64,000 nucleotides of DNA from an uncultured bacterium (GTDB lineage Bacteria > Verrucomicrobiota > Lentisphaeria > Victivallales > UBA1829). A program made the position numbers and the translations under genes. Below the pieces are notes generated by a model. It was not told the DNA's origin and made no database searches. It saw only the letters and a program-made list of their open reading frames with translations. Of the stretch, positions 7,490 to 15,677 are shown one piece after another (the first letter of the stretch is position 1; every line of letters starts with the position of its first letter). Location: positions 62,001-126,000 of the forward strand of contig CASFTV010000006.1 of the NCBI GenBank assembly GCA_949297765.1, in the 5' to 3' direction.

Positions 7490-9208
7490 TCAGCGGGAAT
7501 TCGGTTTATCCCGTTCCGGATCCTGCATGATGCGGAGGAGGTCGGCACGGGAAAGTCCCCGGAACTTCATAATCTCGGAAAGACGCTTCTCCACTGCAGG
7601 GATCTCCTGCGTGCGGCCGAGACGGCCCAGACAGCCGATCTGCCCCACATACGGCAGCAGAAGATACGGATGACAGGCGGAATCCAGCCGGTATTCTTCC
7701 AGAGCCTCGGCATCGCGTCCGAGCATTGCGAGGGCAAGCGCCTTCAATCCGTGAATCCGGCCGATGTTCCGATATGGCGTTTTCCGGAAGAATTCGGCGA
7801 GATCGAGCGCATGACGGGCATCCTTCCGGTTCAGGAGTGCGCTCTCCACCGCCCGGTAGAGAGCATCCGGAAACGCCGTCGAGAGTTTTGCCGCCTGAAG
7901 TTCCCGCATTCCCGGAGCCGATCCGAACGACGGATGCCGTGCCGACTCGTAAAGACGTGTCGCGCCGAAGTTCACTCCCGCGCTCAGCAAAACGCCGCAG
8001 AGCGCGACAATTCCGGCAATCCGGGGAATCGCATGGAACTTCACCTCGTTTTCCGCACACCGCATCAGCGGAGGCCAGAAGAATCCGGTGAACAGCAGCG
8101 CGAACACCTCCAGCGGCCATGCGACGAACGCCAGATCCAGCATTCCGTGGATCAGCAGAACGGAAAATCCGAACAGGATCAGCTTCTCCTCCGCACGGGT
8201 CCGCCGGAAGCGGAGCAGAAAAAGTCCGACACCTTTGAAGGTCAGAAAACACCACGCGAGCAGAGCGGGAATCCCCAGACATGCGGCGATGTTCAGAAAT
8301 TCGTTGTGCGGATGAAGAGTCCGCCACGCCGCGTGACGGTGAAAGAAATATTCCGCAGTTTTATACGGAATATAGGCGTCCTCGAACGACTCCGCACCGA
8401 CCCCCAGCGGATGATCCGCGATCATTGCGACGGTCGATTCCCAGATCGCGGGACGGATCTCATCCCGCAGAAACGCATCGATCCTCGAAGAAGCGGAAAA
8501 TGTCAGGACCGCCGTTCCCGCCAGCAGAGCTCCCAGCAGGCTGAACAGCAGAATCCGCCGTTCCCTCCCCCCGAGAAAAGAGAACAGCATAAGACCGCCC
8601 GCTCCCGCCAGCGCCAGAAACGACGCGCGCGATCCGGACCGCGCAAACAGATATGCGGAAAGCAGTCCGATTCCCAGACCCGCGACCCATCCCGTCCTGC
8701 GCCCCGGCATTTTCCGGAAAATCAGAAGCAGGGCAAACGGCGTCGAAAGCAGAAGCAGTGTCGCATTCCAGTTCCAGTTTCCTGCGATTCCGGTCAGGGG
8801 TTTTCCGGCGATATGCTGCACGAGGGTCACGGCAAGGTCGAGCAGCCAGACCGCGCTCAGAACCGGCGTCGCCGCACGACGGAGATCGTTCCGGTTCAGC
8901 GCCGCAAACAGCGGAAGCGTCAGAAACGCCAGATTCAGCCCCAGACTCTCAAGACTCCAGTACCCGTTGACGAAAAAATGACCGAGCGCGGAAAGAAGCA
9001 GGATCAGCAGAGCGGCCGCAGACCATCGCGACATGCTTTTCAGAAGACCGATCAGCCGTTCCCACTGCAGCAGAATCAGCGCCGCCGCCAGAAGCGCCAG
9101 CTCCCAGCGGGGAAACAGCATGGTCAGATCCGAATACTCTCCCGCCAGCATCGCCGGACGGTACAGCAGAAGCGCCGCGGCAAGAAACCAGAACATTGCA
9201 ATCCGCAT
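7490..9208 (-). CDS. O-antigen ligase/polymerase family membrane protein (Wzy_C)
   Basis: A 572-residue multi-pass inner-membrane protein with about ten hydrophobic segments over residues 1-400. The long periplasmic loop carries LHPHNEFLNIAACLGIP, the HxHNxxL hallmark of the Wzy_C family that joins or polymerises glycan repeats. The C-terminal region after about residue 420 is soluble and Ala/Leu rich with helical TPR-like character (LALAMLGRDAEALEEYRL). It is last in the purD-glycosyltransferase-larE operon, 21 bp after larE, with AAGGAG before ATG 9208. The acceptor (lipid A core or another glycan) is unknown. Confidence 0.8.
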   Translation of the reverse strand: MRIAMFWFLAAALLLYRPAMLAGEYSDLTMLFPRWELALLAAALILLQWERLIGLLKSMSRWSAAALLILLLSALGHFFVNGYWSLESLGLNLAFLTLPLFAALNRNDLRRAATPVLSAVWLLDLAVTLVQHIAGKPLTGIAGNWNWNATLLLLSTPFALLLIFRKMPGRRTGWVAGLGIGLLSAYLFARSGSRASFLALAGAGGLMLFSFLGGRERRILLFSLLGALLAGTAVLTFSASSRIDAFLRDEIRPAIWESTVAMIADHPLGVGAESFEDAYIPYKTAEYFFHRHAAWRTLHPHNEFLNIAACLGIPALLAWCFLTFKGVGLFLLRFRRTRAEEKLILFGFSVLLIHGMLDLAFVAWPLEVFALLFTGFFWPPLMRCAENEVKFHAIPRIAGIVALCGVLLSAGVNFGATRLYESARHPSFGSAPGMRELQAAKLSTAFPDALYRAVESALLNRKDARHALDLAEFFRKTPYRNIGRIHGLKALALAMLGRDAEALEEYRLDSACHPYLLLPYVGQIGCLGRLGRTQEIPAVEKRLSEIMKFRGLSRADLLRIMQDPERDKPNSR

Positions 9209-9229
9209 TCCGTCGTCTCCTTATCCTTA

Positions 9230-10051
9230 TTATAAAAGATTCATGGCCCCCTGCCGGTAGCCGGCGGGGTTGACTGCCACGCGGGAAAATCCGAGCGGGC
9301 GAAGCGCCTCCCGGATCGTTTTCTCCATGCGGATCGCACGGCCGAGCGCCGGACCGCGGAACTCCAGCGAGGCGGAGGAATCGGCAAGAATGCGGACGCG
9401 CAGACCGGAAAAGCCGAGAGCCATCAGGATCTCTTCCGCCGCGGCGCATTTCCGGAGCGCGTCCTCCGTCAGCGGCACCCCGGTCGGAATGCGCGATGCA
9501 AGACAGGCCGCCGCGGGAAGGTTCCAGACCGGCAGTCCCGCACGCCGCGCCAGCAGACGGATTCTCCGTTTGCCGATCCCGCATTCGCAGAAGGGATGCA
9601 GAACGCCCAGTTCATCCGCCGCGGCAATGCCGGGCCGCCAGTCGCTGCGGTCGTCGGGATTGGTGCCGTCGGCAAGACGGGGAAATCCCCGCGCGGCCGC
9701 CGCTTCGAGAATCGCAGAAAAGATCCGTTTCTTGCAGTGATAGCAGCGCCACTTGTCGTTCCGGGCGATCCGGGAATCCTCCAGTACCGGAAGCGTCAGC
9801 TCCAGAAACGGAAGGTTCCGGCGGTGCGCAAATGTCCGGGCGGACTCATCCTCGCGGGAAAAGGTCAGCGGAGTGTTTCCATGGACCAGCAGAAGGTTTT
9901 CCGTTCCGAGCACCCGCGCGGCGAAATCGGCGAGCAGGACGCTGTCGCATCCGCCGGAGAACGCGACTGCGAGTTTCCCGACCCCCCGGAGGAATTCCGC
10001 AAGCCGGATCTCCTCCGGAAGAGGTGTCAGTTTTTTTTCTCCGCGAGACAT
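9230..10051 (-). CDS. larE: ATP-dependent sacrificial sulfur transferase LarE
   Basis: A 273-residue PP-loop ATPase. The adenylation loop AFSGGCDSVLL places SGGCDS at residues 32-37, and ACLASRIPTG places the sacrificial cysteine at about residue 184. In characterised LarE this Cys gives its sulfur to the pyridinium dithio precursor of the nickel-pincer cofactor of lactate racemase. Further cysteines (CYHC near 104, CEC near 156) are also present. No larB or larC is nearby. ATG 10051 overlaps the upstream glycosyltransferase by 25 bp. The frame runs far upstream across that gene, but only this part is coding. Confidence 0.85.
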   Translation of the reverse strand: MSRGEKKLTPLPEEIRLAEFLRGVGKLAVAFSGGCDSVLLADFAARVLGTENLLLVHGNTPLTFSREDESARTFAHRRNLPFLELTLPVLEDSRIARNDKWRCYHCKKRIFSAILEAAAARGFPRLADGTNPDDRSDWRPGIAAADELGVLHPFCECGIGKRRIRLLARRAGLPVWNLPAAACLASRIPTGVPLTEDALRKCAAAEEILMALGFSGLRVRILADSSASLEFRGPALGRAIRMEKTIREALRPLGFSRVAVNPAGYRQGAMNLL

Positions 10052-11193
10052 TCCGCGTAGTCCTTCAGAAGAGTGACCGACATGGTTTTCCATCCGAAAC
10101 GGGACGCGACCAGCGCGCGGCCGTTCGCGCCGAGTTCGGCGGCAAGCGCGGGATTCGAAACCAGTTCCCGGATCGCCGTTTCCGCGCCGGCGCGGTCGCC
10201 GGGGGAAAGCAGGTATCCGGTTTTTCCGGGAATCACGACCTCGGGCGTCCCGTCGAGCGCATAGGCAACCACCGGTTTTCCCGAAGCGAGCGCCTGCACC
10301 GCCGCACGCGGCAGCCCCTCCCTCAGCGAAAAATGCACAAGGACCGATGAAAGAGCAAGATATTTCCACACCTCTCCCGGCGGCACCAGTCCGGCAAAGG
10401 AGAAGCGGGATTCGAGTCCCTCCGCCCGGATCTCCGCACGGATTTCCTCCATCATGGTTCCGTTTCCGATAATCAGGCAGTGGATCTGCGGCAGTTCCTT
10501 TGCCAGTTTGACGGCCAGCGGAATGAACTGTTCGTATCCCTTCAGCGGAAAAAGACGGGCCAGCGTCGCCAGCACAACCGCGTTCTCCGGGATTCCGAGT
10601 TTCGCCCGCAGTTCCGGAATCGGTTCTGCATTCAGGAATCCCTCCAGCTCCATTCCGCTGTACACGACCTTGTACTGTTCCGGCTTTCCGACTCCAGCGG
10701 CAAGACTCTGCTCGATCATCGCCTGAGCGACCGCGTAGATCCGTTTTCCGCACGGCGCCGCCGCGCGCTCGCACGCAATATAAAGAAGATTCTTCCAGAA
10801 CGTTTCATAGCGGTGGAACGCCAGTCCGTGAATCGTGTGGGCGACCAGAGGGACCTTTGCGGCCTTTGCGGCGAACCGTCCGACGATCCCCGCCTTCGAA
10901 CTGTGCGTGTGGACCACGTCATACCGTTCCGCGCGGAAGAGCTTTTTCAAATGGAAATACGCCTTGAGATCGGTCAGCGGCGCGATCTCCCGCACAAGCC
11001 ATGGACACTCCACGATCTTCAGTCCGGGACACGAGACACGTTTCAGGAGCTCCCCTTCCGGCCCCGGGGAAGGACCGGTGACCAGCGTGACATCATGTCC
11101 CGCCTCGACGGCCCCGCGGCAGGAGAGCAGTGTGTTCTCCTGCGCCCCTCCGACGATCATCCGGGTGATGACATGGCAGATCTTCATCGGCAT
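10027..11193 (-). CDS. GT4-family glycosyltransferase
   Basis: A 388-residue GT-B glycosyltransferase. The N-terminal acceptor domain begins MKICHVITRMIVGGAQENTL and includes DVVHTHSSKAGIVGR. The C-terminal donor domain has LARLFPLKGYEQFI and the GT4 E-x7-E region SLREGLPRAAVQALASGKPV. It probably adds a sugar to an envelope polysaccharide on the cytoplasmic face; donor and acceptor cannot be told. ATG 11193 overlaps the purD stop by one base (TGATG), indicating translational coupling; ATG 11187 is the alternative. Its operon with an O-antigen ligase fits glycan assembly. Confidence 0.85.
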   Translation of the reverse strand: MPMKICHVITRMIVGGAQENTLLSCRGAVEAGHDVTLVTGPSPGPEGELLKRVSCPGLKIVECPWLVREIAPLTDLKAYFHLKKLFRAERYDVVHTHSSKAGIVGRFAAKAAKVPLVAHTIHGLAFHRYETFWKNLLYIACERAAAPCGKRIYAVAQAMIEQSLAAGVGKPEQYKVVYSGMELEGFLNAEPIPELRAKLGIPENAVVLATLARLFPLKGYEQFIPLAVKLAKELPQIHCLIIGNGTMMEEIRAEIRAEGLESRFSFAGLVPPGEVWKYLALSSVLVHFSLREGLPRAAVQALASGKPVVAYALDGTPEVVIPGKTGYLLSPGDRAGAETAIRELVSNPALAAELGANGRALVASRFGWKTMSVTLLKDYAECLAEKKN

Positions 11194-12464
11194 CACCGGT
11201 TGAATGCGCGCCGGGCGATGTCTTTCCGGTACTGCATGCCGGTCCACGAGATTTTCGAGACCGCCTCGTACGCCTTCCTCACCGCTTCCCGGAGATCCGA
11301 TCCGCGCGCGGTGACGCCGAGGACCCGTCCGCCGGAGTTGACCAGTTTTCCATCCTTGAGCGCAGTTCCGGCGTGATAGACGATCGCGCCATCCCGTTCG
11401 GCCGCTTCGATTCCGGAGATCTCATGCCCCTTGTCAACCGATGCGGGATATCCGCCCGAAGCCAGAACAATGCAGACCGCCGGCTCCGGCGACCAGATCA
11501 GATCCGCCTTCTCCAGCTCGCAGTTCGCAGTTTTGAGCAGGGTGTCGGCCAGATCGCCGTCGAAGCGGGTCAGGACCGCCTGCGTTTCGGGATCGCCGAA
11601 GCGGACGTTGAATTCCAGAACCTTCGGTCCGTTTTTCGTAACCATGATTCCGGCATAGATGATGCCGCGGTAATCCAGTTTTTCCTCCCGGATTCCGCGC
11701 AGGAAATTGTCGAGCACGGAGCGCCGGACCTCCTCCATCAGCGCGGGCGTGACAACCGGTGCGGGCGAATAGGCGCCCATGCCGCCGGTGTTCGGGCCGC
11801 GGTCGCCGTCCAGCTGGCGTTTATGATCCTGCGAACTGACCAGAGGAACAATCGTTTTTCCGTCGGTCAGAGCGAGAATGGAAGCCTCCTCCCCTTCGAG
11901 CAGTTCTTCGATCACCACGCGGTATCCGGCCTTGCCGAAAGCTCCGGCAAAACATTCACGCACACCGTTCAGCGCCTCCTCCGGAGAGGATGCGACAATC
12001 ACGCCTTTTCCCGCGGCGAGACCATCCGCCTTCACCACGACGCCGCGCCCCGCGGCATATTCGGAGCGGATATACGCCTCCGCCTTCTCCGGATCCGTGA
12101 AGGTTGCATAGGCGGCGGTCGGGATTCCGTATTTCACCATAAACGCCTTGGAGAAATCCTTGCTTCCCTCCAGGCGGGCGGCGGCGCCGGAAGGACCGAA
12201 AACCGGTATTCCCTTCGCGCGGACCGCATCGGCCACCCCTTCGCAGAGCGGAGCTTCCGGGCCGACCACAACCAGTCCGATTCCGTTTTTCTCCGCGAAT
12301 TCGGCGACGGCGTCGTTTCCGGGCGGCAGGGTGACGCATTCCGCGATCTGCGCCATGCCGGGATTTCCGGGTGCGCAGTAAATTTTGCCGACCTGAGCGC
12401 TTTTTCTGAGACCGCGGCAGATCGCATGTTCGCGCCCGCCGCTACCGATGAGCAGAATATCCAT
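11193..12464 (-). CDS. purD: Phosphoribosylamine-glycine ligase (GAR synthetase)
   Basis: A 423-residue ATP-grasp enzyme catalysing the second step of purine synthesis. It opens MDILLIGSGGREHAI and contains YCAPGNPGMAQIA, VVVGPEAPLCEGVAD, KADGLAAGKGVIVA, DHKRQLDGDRGPNTGGMGAY and LEFNVRFGDPETQAVL, all diagnostic of PurD. Length is normal. AAGGAG lies a few bases before ATG 12464. It is the first gene of a four-gene unit with a glycosyltransferase, larE and an O-antigen ligase, an unusual setting for a purine gene. Confidence 0.97.
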   Translation of the reverse strand: MDILLIGSGGREHAICRGLRKSAQVGKIYCAPGNPGMAQIAECVTLPPGNDAVAEFAEKNGIGLVVVGPEAPLCEGVADAVRAKGIPVFGPSGAAARLEGSKDFSKAFMVKYGIPTAAYATFTDPEKAEAYIRSEYAAGRGVVVKADGLAAGKGVIVASSPEEALNGVRECFAGAFGKAGYRVVIEELLEGEEASILALTDGKTIVPLVSSQDHKRQLDGDRGPNTGGMGAYSPAPVVTPALMEEVRRSVLDNFLRGIREEKLDYRGIIYAGIMVTKNGPKVLEFNVRFGDPETQAVLTRFDGDLADTLLKTANCELEKADLIWSPEPAVCIVLASGGYPASVDKGHEISGIEAAERDGAIVYHAGTALKDGKLVNSGGRVLGVTARGSDLREAVRKAYEAVSKISWTGMQYRKDIARRAFNR

Positions 12465-12497
12465 GAAAAACTCCTTGGTTTACGAGTGTTTTCCCGT

Positions 12498-12526
12498 AAT
12501 ATAATTTCGCCGGAGAACTTTTTCAA
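12498..12526 (-). promoter_or_regulatory. Promoter of the purD operon
   Basis: On the minus strand TTGAAA (12526-12521), 17 bp, TATATT (12503-12498), 34 bp before the purD start. No purine riboswitch-like structure fits in this short leader. Confidence 0.65.
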
Positions 12527-12576
12527 TCCGGAAGAAGAAGGGAGACGGGAGAATTCGGGAAAATCGGAAATCACAG

Positions 12577-12605
12577 TTGCATATTCAGGGAAAAGACGGT
12601 ATATT
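12577..12605 (+). promoter_or_regulatory. Promoter of the aldolase-pyrophosphatase-permease operon
   Basis: TTGCAT (12577-12582), 17 bp, TATATT (12600-12605), followed by GAGGAG and ATG at 12660. Confidence 0.6.
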
Positions 12606-12659
12606 TCCCCTGTACCTGACATTCAGAAAAAACAAACCGGAATTTTGAGGAGAATCACG

Positions 12660-13937
12660 ATGATGTCCAGCAATTATGTCCATCCGCGCAACCTGCTCGT
12701 TGCCAATCTTCAGCGTCTGTACGACTACGGAATGACCACCACATCGGGCGGCAACATCTCCATCAAGGACGGCGAGGGCAACATCTGGATCACGCCGAGC
12801 GGAATCGACAAGGGAACTCTGCGCCCCGATGACATCATGATGGTCAAACCCTCGGGGGAAATCATCGGGAGACACCGTCCGAGCGTGGAGCTGCCGTTCC
12901 ACAGCGCGGTCTACAATCTGCGTCCGGATGCGGGCGCCGTCCTTCACGCGCATTCGCCCGCACTGGTGGCATTCAGCCTCGTCGGAAAGTGTCCGGACGC
13001 GAATCTGATCCCGGGCTGCGCGGAAATCTGCGGAAAAATCGCGTTCTCGCGCTACGACATCCCCGGCAGCAAAACCCTCGGAGAGATCATCTCCGCCGAA
13101 TTTGCCAAAGGCGCCGACTGCGTGATGATGGAAAACCACGGCGCGGTCGTCTGCGGCGCAACCGTCGAACAGGCGTTCGCACGGTTTGAAACACTGGATT
13201 ATCTTGCCCGCATCCAGATTCAGGCGGCGGGAATGAAACCGTTCCTCTCCGTGAACGGCGCGGAAGGGTCGAAGACGTCGTGGGGAACGCTCCCCGAAAG
13301 CCGTCCGACACCGCAGGAATGCGAACTGCGCGACAGCATCGTGAAGTTCGCCGCCCGGCTCTACCGCCAGAGACTGGTCTTTACCGGAAGCCTGCTTCTC
13401 TCCGCCCGGCTCGGCGACGAAGACCTTCTGATCACTCCTCCGGGATTCGATCCGCTCGCACTCCGGATTGAAGATATCGTCCGGGTCGCGGACGGGAAAT
13501 GCGAAGCGGGGAAAACCCCTGCCTGCCAGACCGCCCTCTGCCGGGAGATCTACCGGAAAAACAGCTGGGCAAACGCGGTCATCATGACCCGCTCCCCGAA
13601 CGTGATGGCATTTGCCTGCACCGGAACTCCGCTCGACAGCCGGACCATTCCGGAAAGCTACATCCAGCTCCGCGACATTCCGATGATCGGAAGCCGGGAG
13701 TTTGAACAGAATCCGCTGTGCGCGGCGGAACGGATCACACCGTCGACGCCGGTGGTCATCGTGGAAAACTACGGCGTCATCACGGCGGGAAAACATCTGA
13801 CGGAGGCGTTCGACCGTCTGGAGGTGGCGGACTTCACCGCCAACTGCATCCGTCTGGCGGCGCGGATCGGCGACTTCAAGCCGATCACCGAACAGCAGGT
13901 GCAGGACATCATCAAGGCCTTCCAGCTTCCGGAGTGA
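12660..13937 (+). CDS. Class II aldolase/adducin protein with two tandem domains, the second degenerate
   Basis: A 425-residue protein made of two copies of the about 200-residue class II aldolase fold. The first copy keeps the zinc ligands (HAH at residues 96-98, H160 in MMENHGAVVCG) and the catalytic Glu 77 in VELPFHSAVY. In the second copy the gap-free equivalents are M309, R311, Y371 (VENYG) and Q290, so it should bind no zinc. Members act on fuculose/rhamnulose phosphates or related sugars; the substrate is not evident. A far longer frame reaches back to 11373 but covers purD antisense; ATG 12660 (or 12663) has GAGGAG upstream. First gene of its operon. Confidence 0.8.
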   Translation: MMSSNYVHPRNLLVANLQRLYDYGMTTTSGGNISIKDGEGNIWITPSGIDKGTLRPDDIMMVKPSGEIIGRHRPSVELPFHSAVYNLRPDAGAVLHAHSPALVAFSLVGKCPDANLIPGCAEICGKIAFSRYDIPGSKTLGEIISAEFAKGADCVMMENHGAVVCGATVEQAFARFETLDYLARIQIQAAGMKPFLSVNGAEGSKTSWGTLPESRPTPQECELRDSIVKFAARLYRQRLVFTGSLLLSARLGDEDLLITPPGFDPLALRIEDIVRVADGKCEAGKTPACQTALCREIYRKNSWANAVIMTRSPNVMAFACTGTPLDSRTIPESYIQLRDIPMIGSREFEQNPLCAAERITPSTPVVIVENYGVITAGKHLTEAFDRLEVADFTANCIRLAARIGDFKPITEQQVQDIIKAFQLPE

Positions 13938-13949
13938 GAGAACCTGTCC

Positions 13950-15653
13950 ATGGAACAGTCACCGATTCCGCACGACAGCCGCCCGGTGTTCATTTCGGGG
14001 CACCGGAATCCGGATCTGGACAGCATCATGTCGGCCTACGCGCTGGCGGCGCTGAAGCGGGCGCTCGGGTACGGGAACGTCACGCCGATCTGCCCGGGAA
14101 TTCTTCCGGAGCGCGCGGCGTGGGCGTTCCGTCATTTCGGCCTGACGCCGCCGCAGACACGAAACGACGTCTATCTGCGGATGACGGACATTATGAATCC
14201 GGAATTCCCGCGTGTTTTATCTTCGCTTTCGCTGTTTGACGCGGTCCGCGTGCTGAAGGACTCCGCTGTGCCGGCGATTCCGGCGGTGGATGAGAAAGGG
14301 ATCTACCGGGGAATGCTCAGTCCGCTGTTCCTGCTTTCCGACCTGCTGAACATCGGTTCGGACGAGGGGGAAAGCCTGACCGGACGGACAATAGCATCCT
14401 CCATCTCGATGATCCGGAACGTTCTGGACGCGGAAAATCTGACTCCGGCGGCGGGAACGGACGATACGCTGCGGACCTTTGATGTGTTTGTTGCCGCGAT
14501 GAGTCCGGAGTTCTTCGACCGCCATCTGGATTCGTCGATGAAACAGGAACCGGCGATTATCGTGGGCGACCGTCCGGAGATTCACCTCCGGGTGCTCCAG
14601 CGTCCGATCCGTCTTCTGATTATTACGGGGAACTGCCCGGTGGAGTCGTCGGTCATCGAGCTTGCGGCGTTCAGGAAAATCACCATTCTGCGGACGAAAT
14701 GCGATTCGGCGACCGTGATCCGGCGTCTGAAGTTCAGCACTCCGGTTTCGACGGTGTCGCTGAACCGCGGCGTTCCGGTCTTTGCGCCGGACGACATGGT
14801 GCGGGAGACCCGGAATCAGGCGCTGACCTCCGCGGACAACGTCTTCCCGGTCTGCGATCACGACGGACGTCTGCTCGGTGTCGTTCCGAAGACAGCCTTT
14901 ACCGCGCCGCCGCCTTACTCGATGATTCTTGTGGACCACAATGAGATCTCGCAGGGGATTCCCGGTCTGGAGGAGATCCCGGTCATTGAGGTTGTCGATC
15001 ACCACCGGATCGGCATGAAGCCGACGATGGAACCGATCAAATTCACGGCGGATGCGGTCGGCAGCACCTGCACGCTGGTGGCGGGAATGTACCGGTCCGC
15101 GGGACTGCGGCCGACCCGGGAGATCGCGGGACTGCTGCTCTGCGGACTGGTGACCGACACGCTGCTCTACCAGTCGCCGACGACCACGCCCCAGGACCGG
15201 ACCACCGGCGCATGGCTCGAAAAAATCGCCGGCTGCACCGGAGAATCGCTGATGCACGAACTTATGCGGATTGACTCGCCCCTCGCAGTCAAATCCTCGC
15301 CGGAGGTCATCAACGCGGACCGGAAGAACTACGAGGAGAACTCCTACCGTTTCGCGCTCTCGCAGGTGGAGGAGAACAATCTCGAACTTCTGCACCGCCG
15401 CCGCGAAGAACTGCTGCGCGACATGAACGGCATTCTGACAAAAGAGAATCTCGATTTTATCGCTCTTCTTGTCACCGATCCGGTGCGCGGGAACTCGGAA
15501 CTTCTGATTACGGGATCGGCCCCGGTCATCCGCGCGCTCCCGTTCGGAAAGCGGCCGGACGGCATATTCCGTCTTCCCGGGGTTCTGAGCCGGAAAAAAC
15601 AGCTTCTTCCGCAGATTCTTTCGATCACAGCGGCCGTTCCGCGGACCGCATAA
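13950..15653 (+). CDS. ppaC: Family II manganese-dependent inorganic pyrophosphatase with CBS and DRTGG insert
   Basis: A 567-residue protein with the DHH/DHHA2 fold of family II pyrophosphatases, which hydrolyse PPi to phosphate in the cytoplasm. The metal motifs are GHRNPDLDS (near residue 17), LVDHNE and VVDHHR. Between the first motif and the DHH motif sit CBS sequence (VLKDSAVPAIPAVDEKGIYRG ... VFPVCDHDGRLLGVVPK) and a DRTGG-like domain. This is the adenine-nucleotide-regulated CBS-PPase type, longer than plain family II enzymes (about 310 residues). ATG 13950 follows the aldolase stop by 12 bp, so they are co-transcribed. Confidence 0.88.
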   Translation: MEQSPIPHDSRPVFISGHRNPDLDSIMSAYALAALKRALGYGNVTPICPGILPERAAWAFRHFGLTPPQTRNDVYLRMTDIMNPEFPRVLSSLSLFDAVRVLKDSAVPAIPAVDEKGIYRGMLSPLFLLSDLLNIGSDEGESLTGRTIASSISMIRNVLDAENLTPAAGTDDTLRTFDVFVAAMSPEFFDRHLDSSMKQEPAIIVGDRPEIHLRVLQRPIRLLIITGNCPVESSVIELAAFRKITILRTKCDSATVIRRLKFSTPVSTVSLNRGVPVFAPDDMVRETRNQALTSADNVFPVCDHDGRLLGVVPKTAFTAPPPYSMILVDHNEISQGIPGLEEIPVIEVVDHHRIGMKPTMEPIKFTADAVGSTCTLVAGMYRSAGLRPTREIAGLLLCGLVTDTLLYQSPTTTPQDRTTGAWLEKIAGCTGESLMHELMRIDSPLAVKSSPEVINADRKNYEENSYRFALSQVEENNLELLHRRREELLRDMNGILTKENLDFIALLVTDPVRGNSELLITGSAPVIRALPFGKRPDGIFRLPGVLSRKKQLLPQILSITAAVPRTA

Positions 15654-15677
15654 CGTATTCAACCGTCAGGAGAGACC

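Noticed and set aside
7421-9235. Plus-strand frame of 604 codons
   Set aside because: Antisense to the O-antigen ligase; Gln/Arg-rich composition reflects complementary hydrophobic codons.
11373-12659. Upstream extension of the aldolase frame
   Set aside because: Antisense to purD and upstream of the aldolase promoter at 12577-12605.
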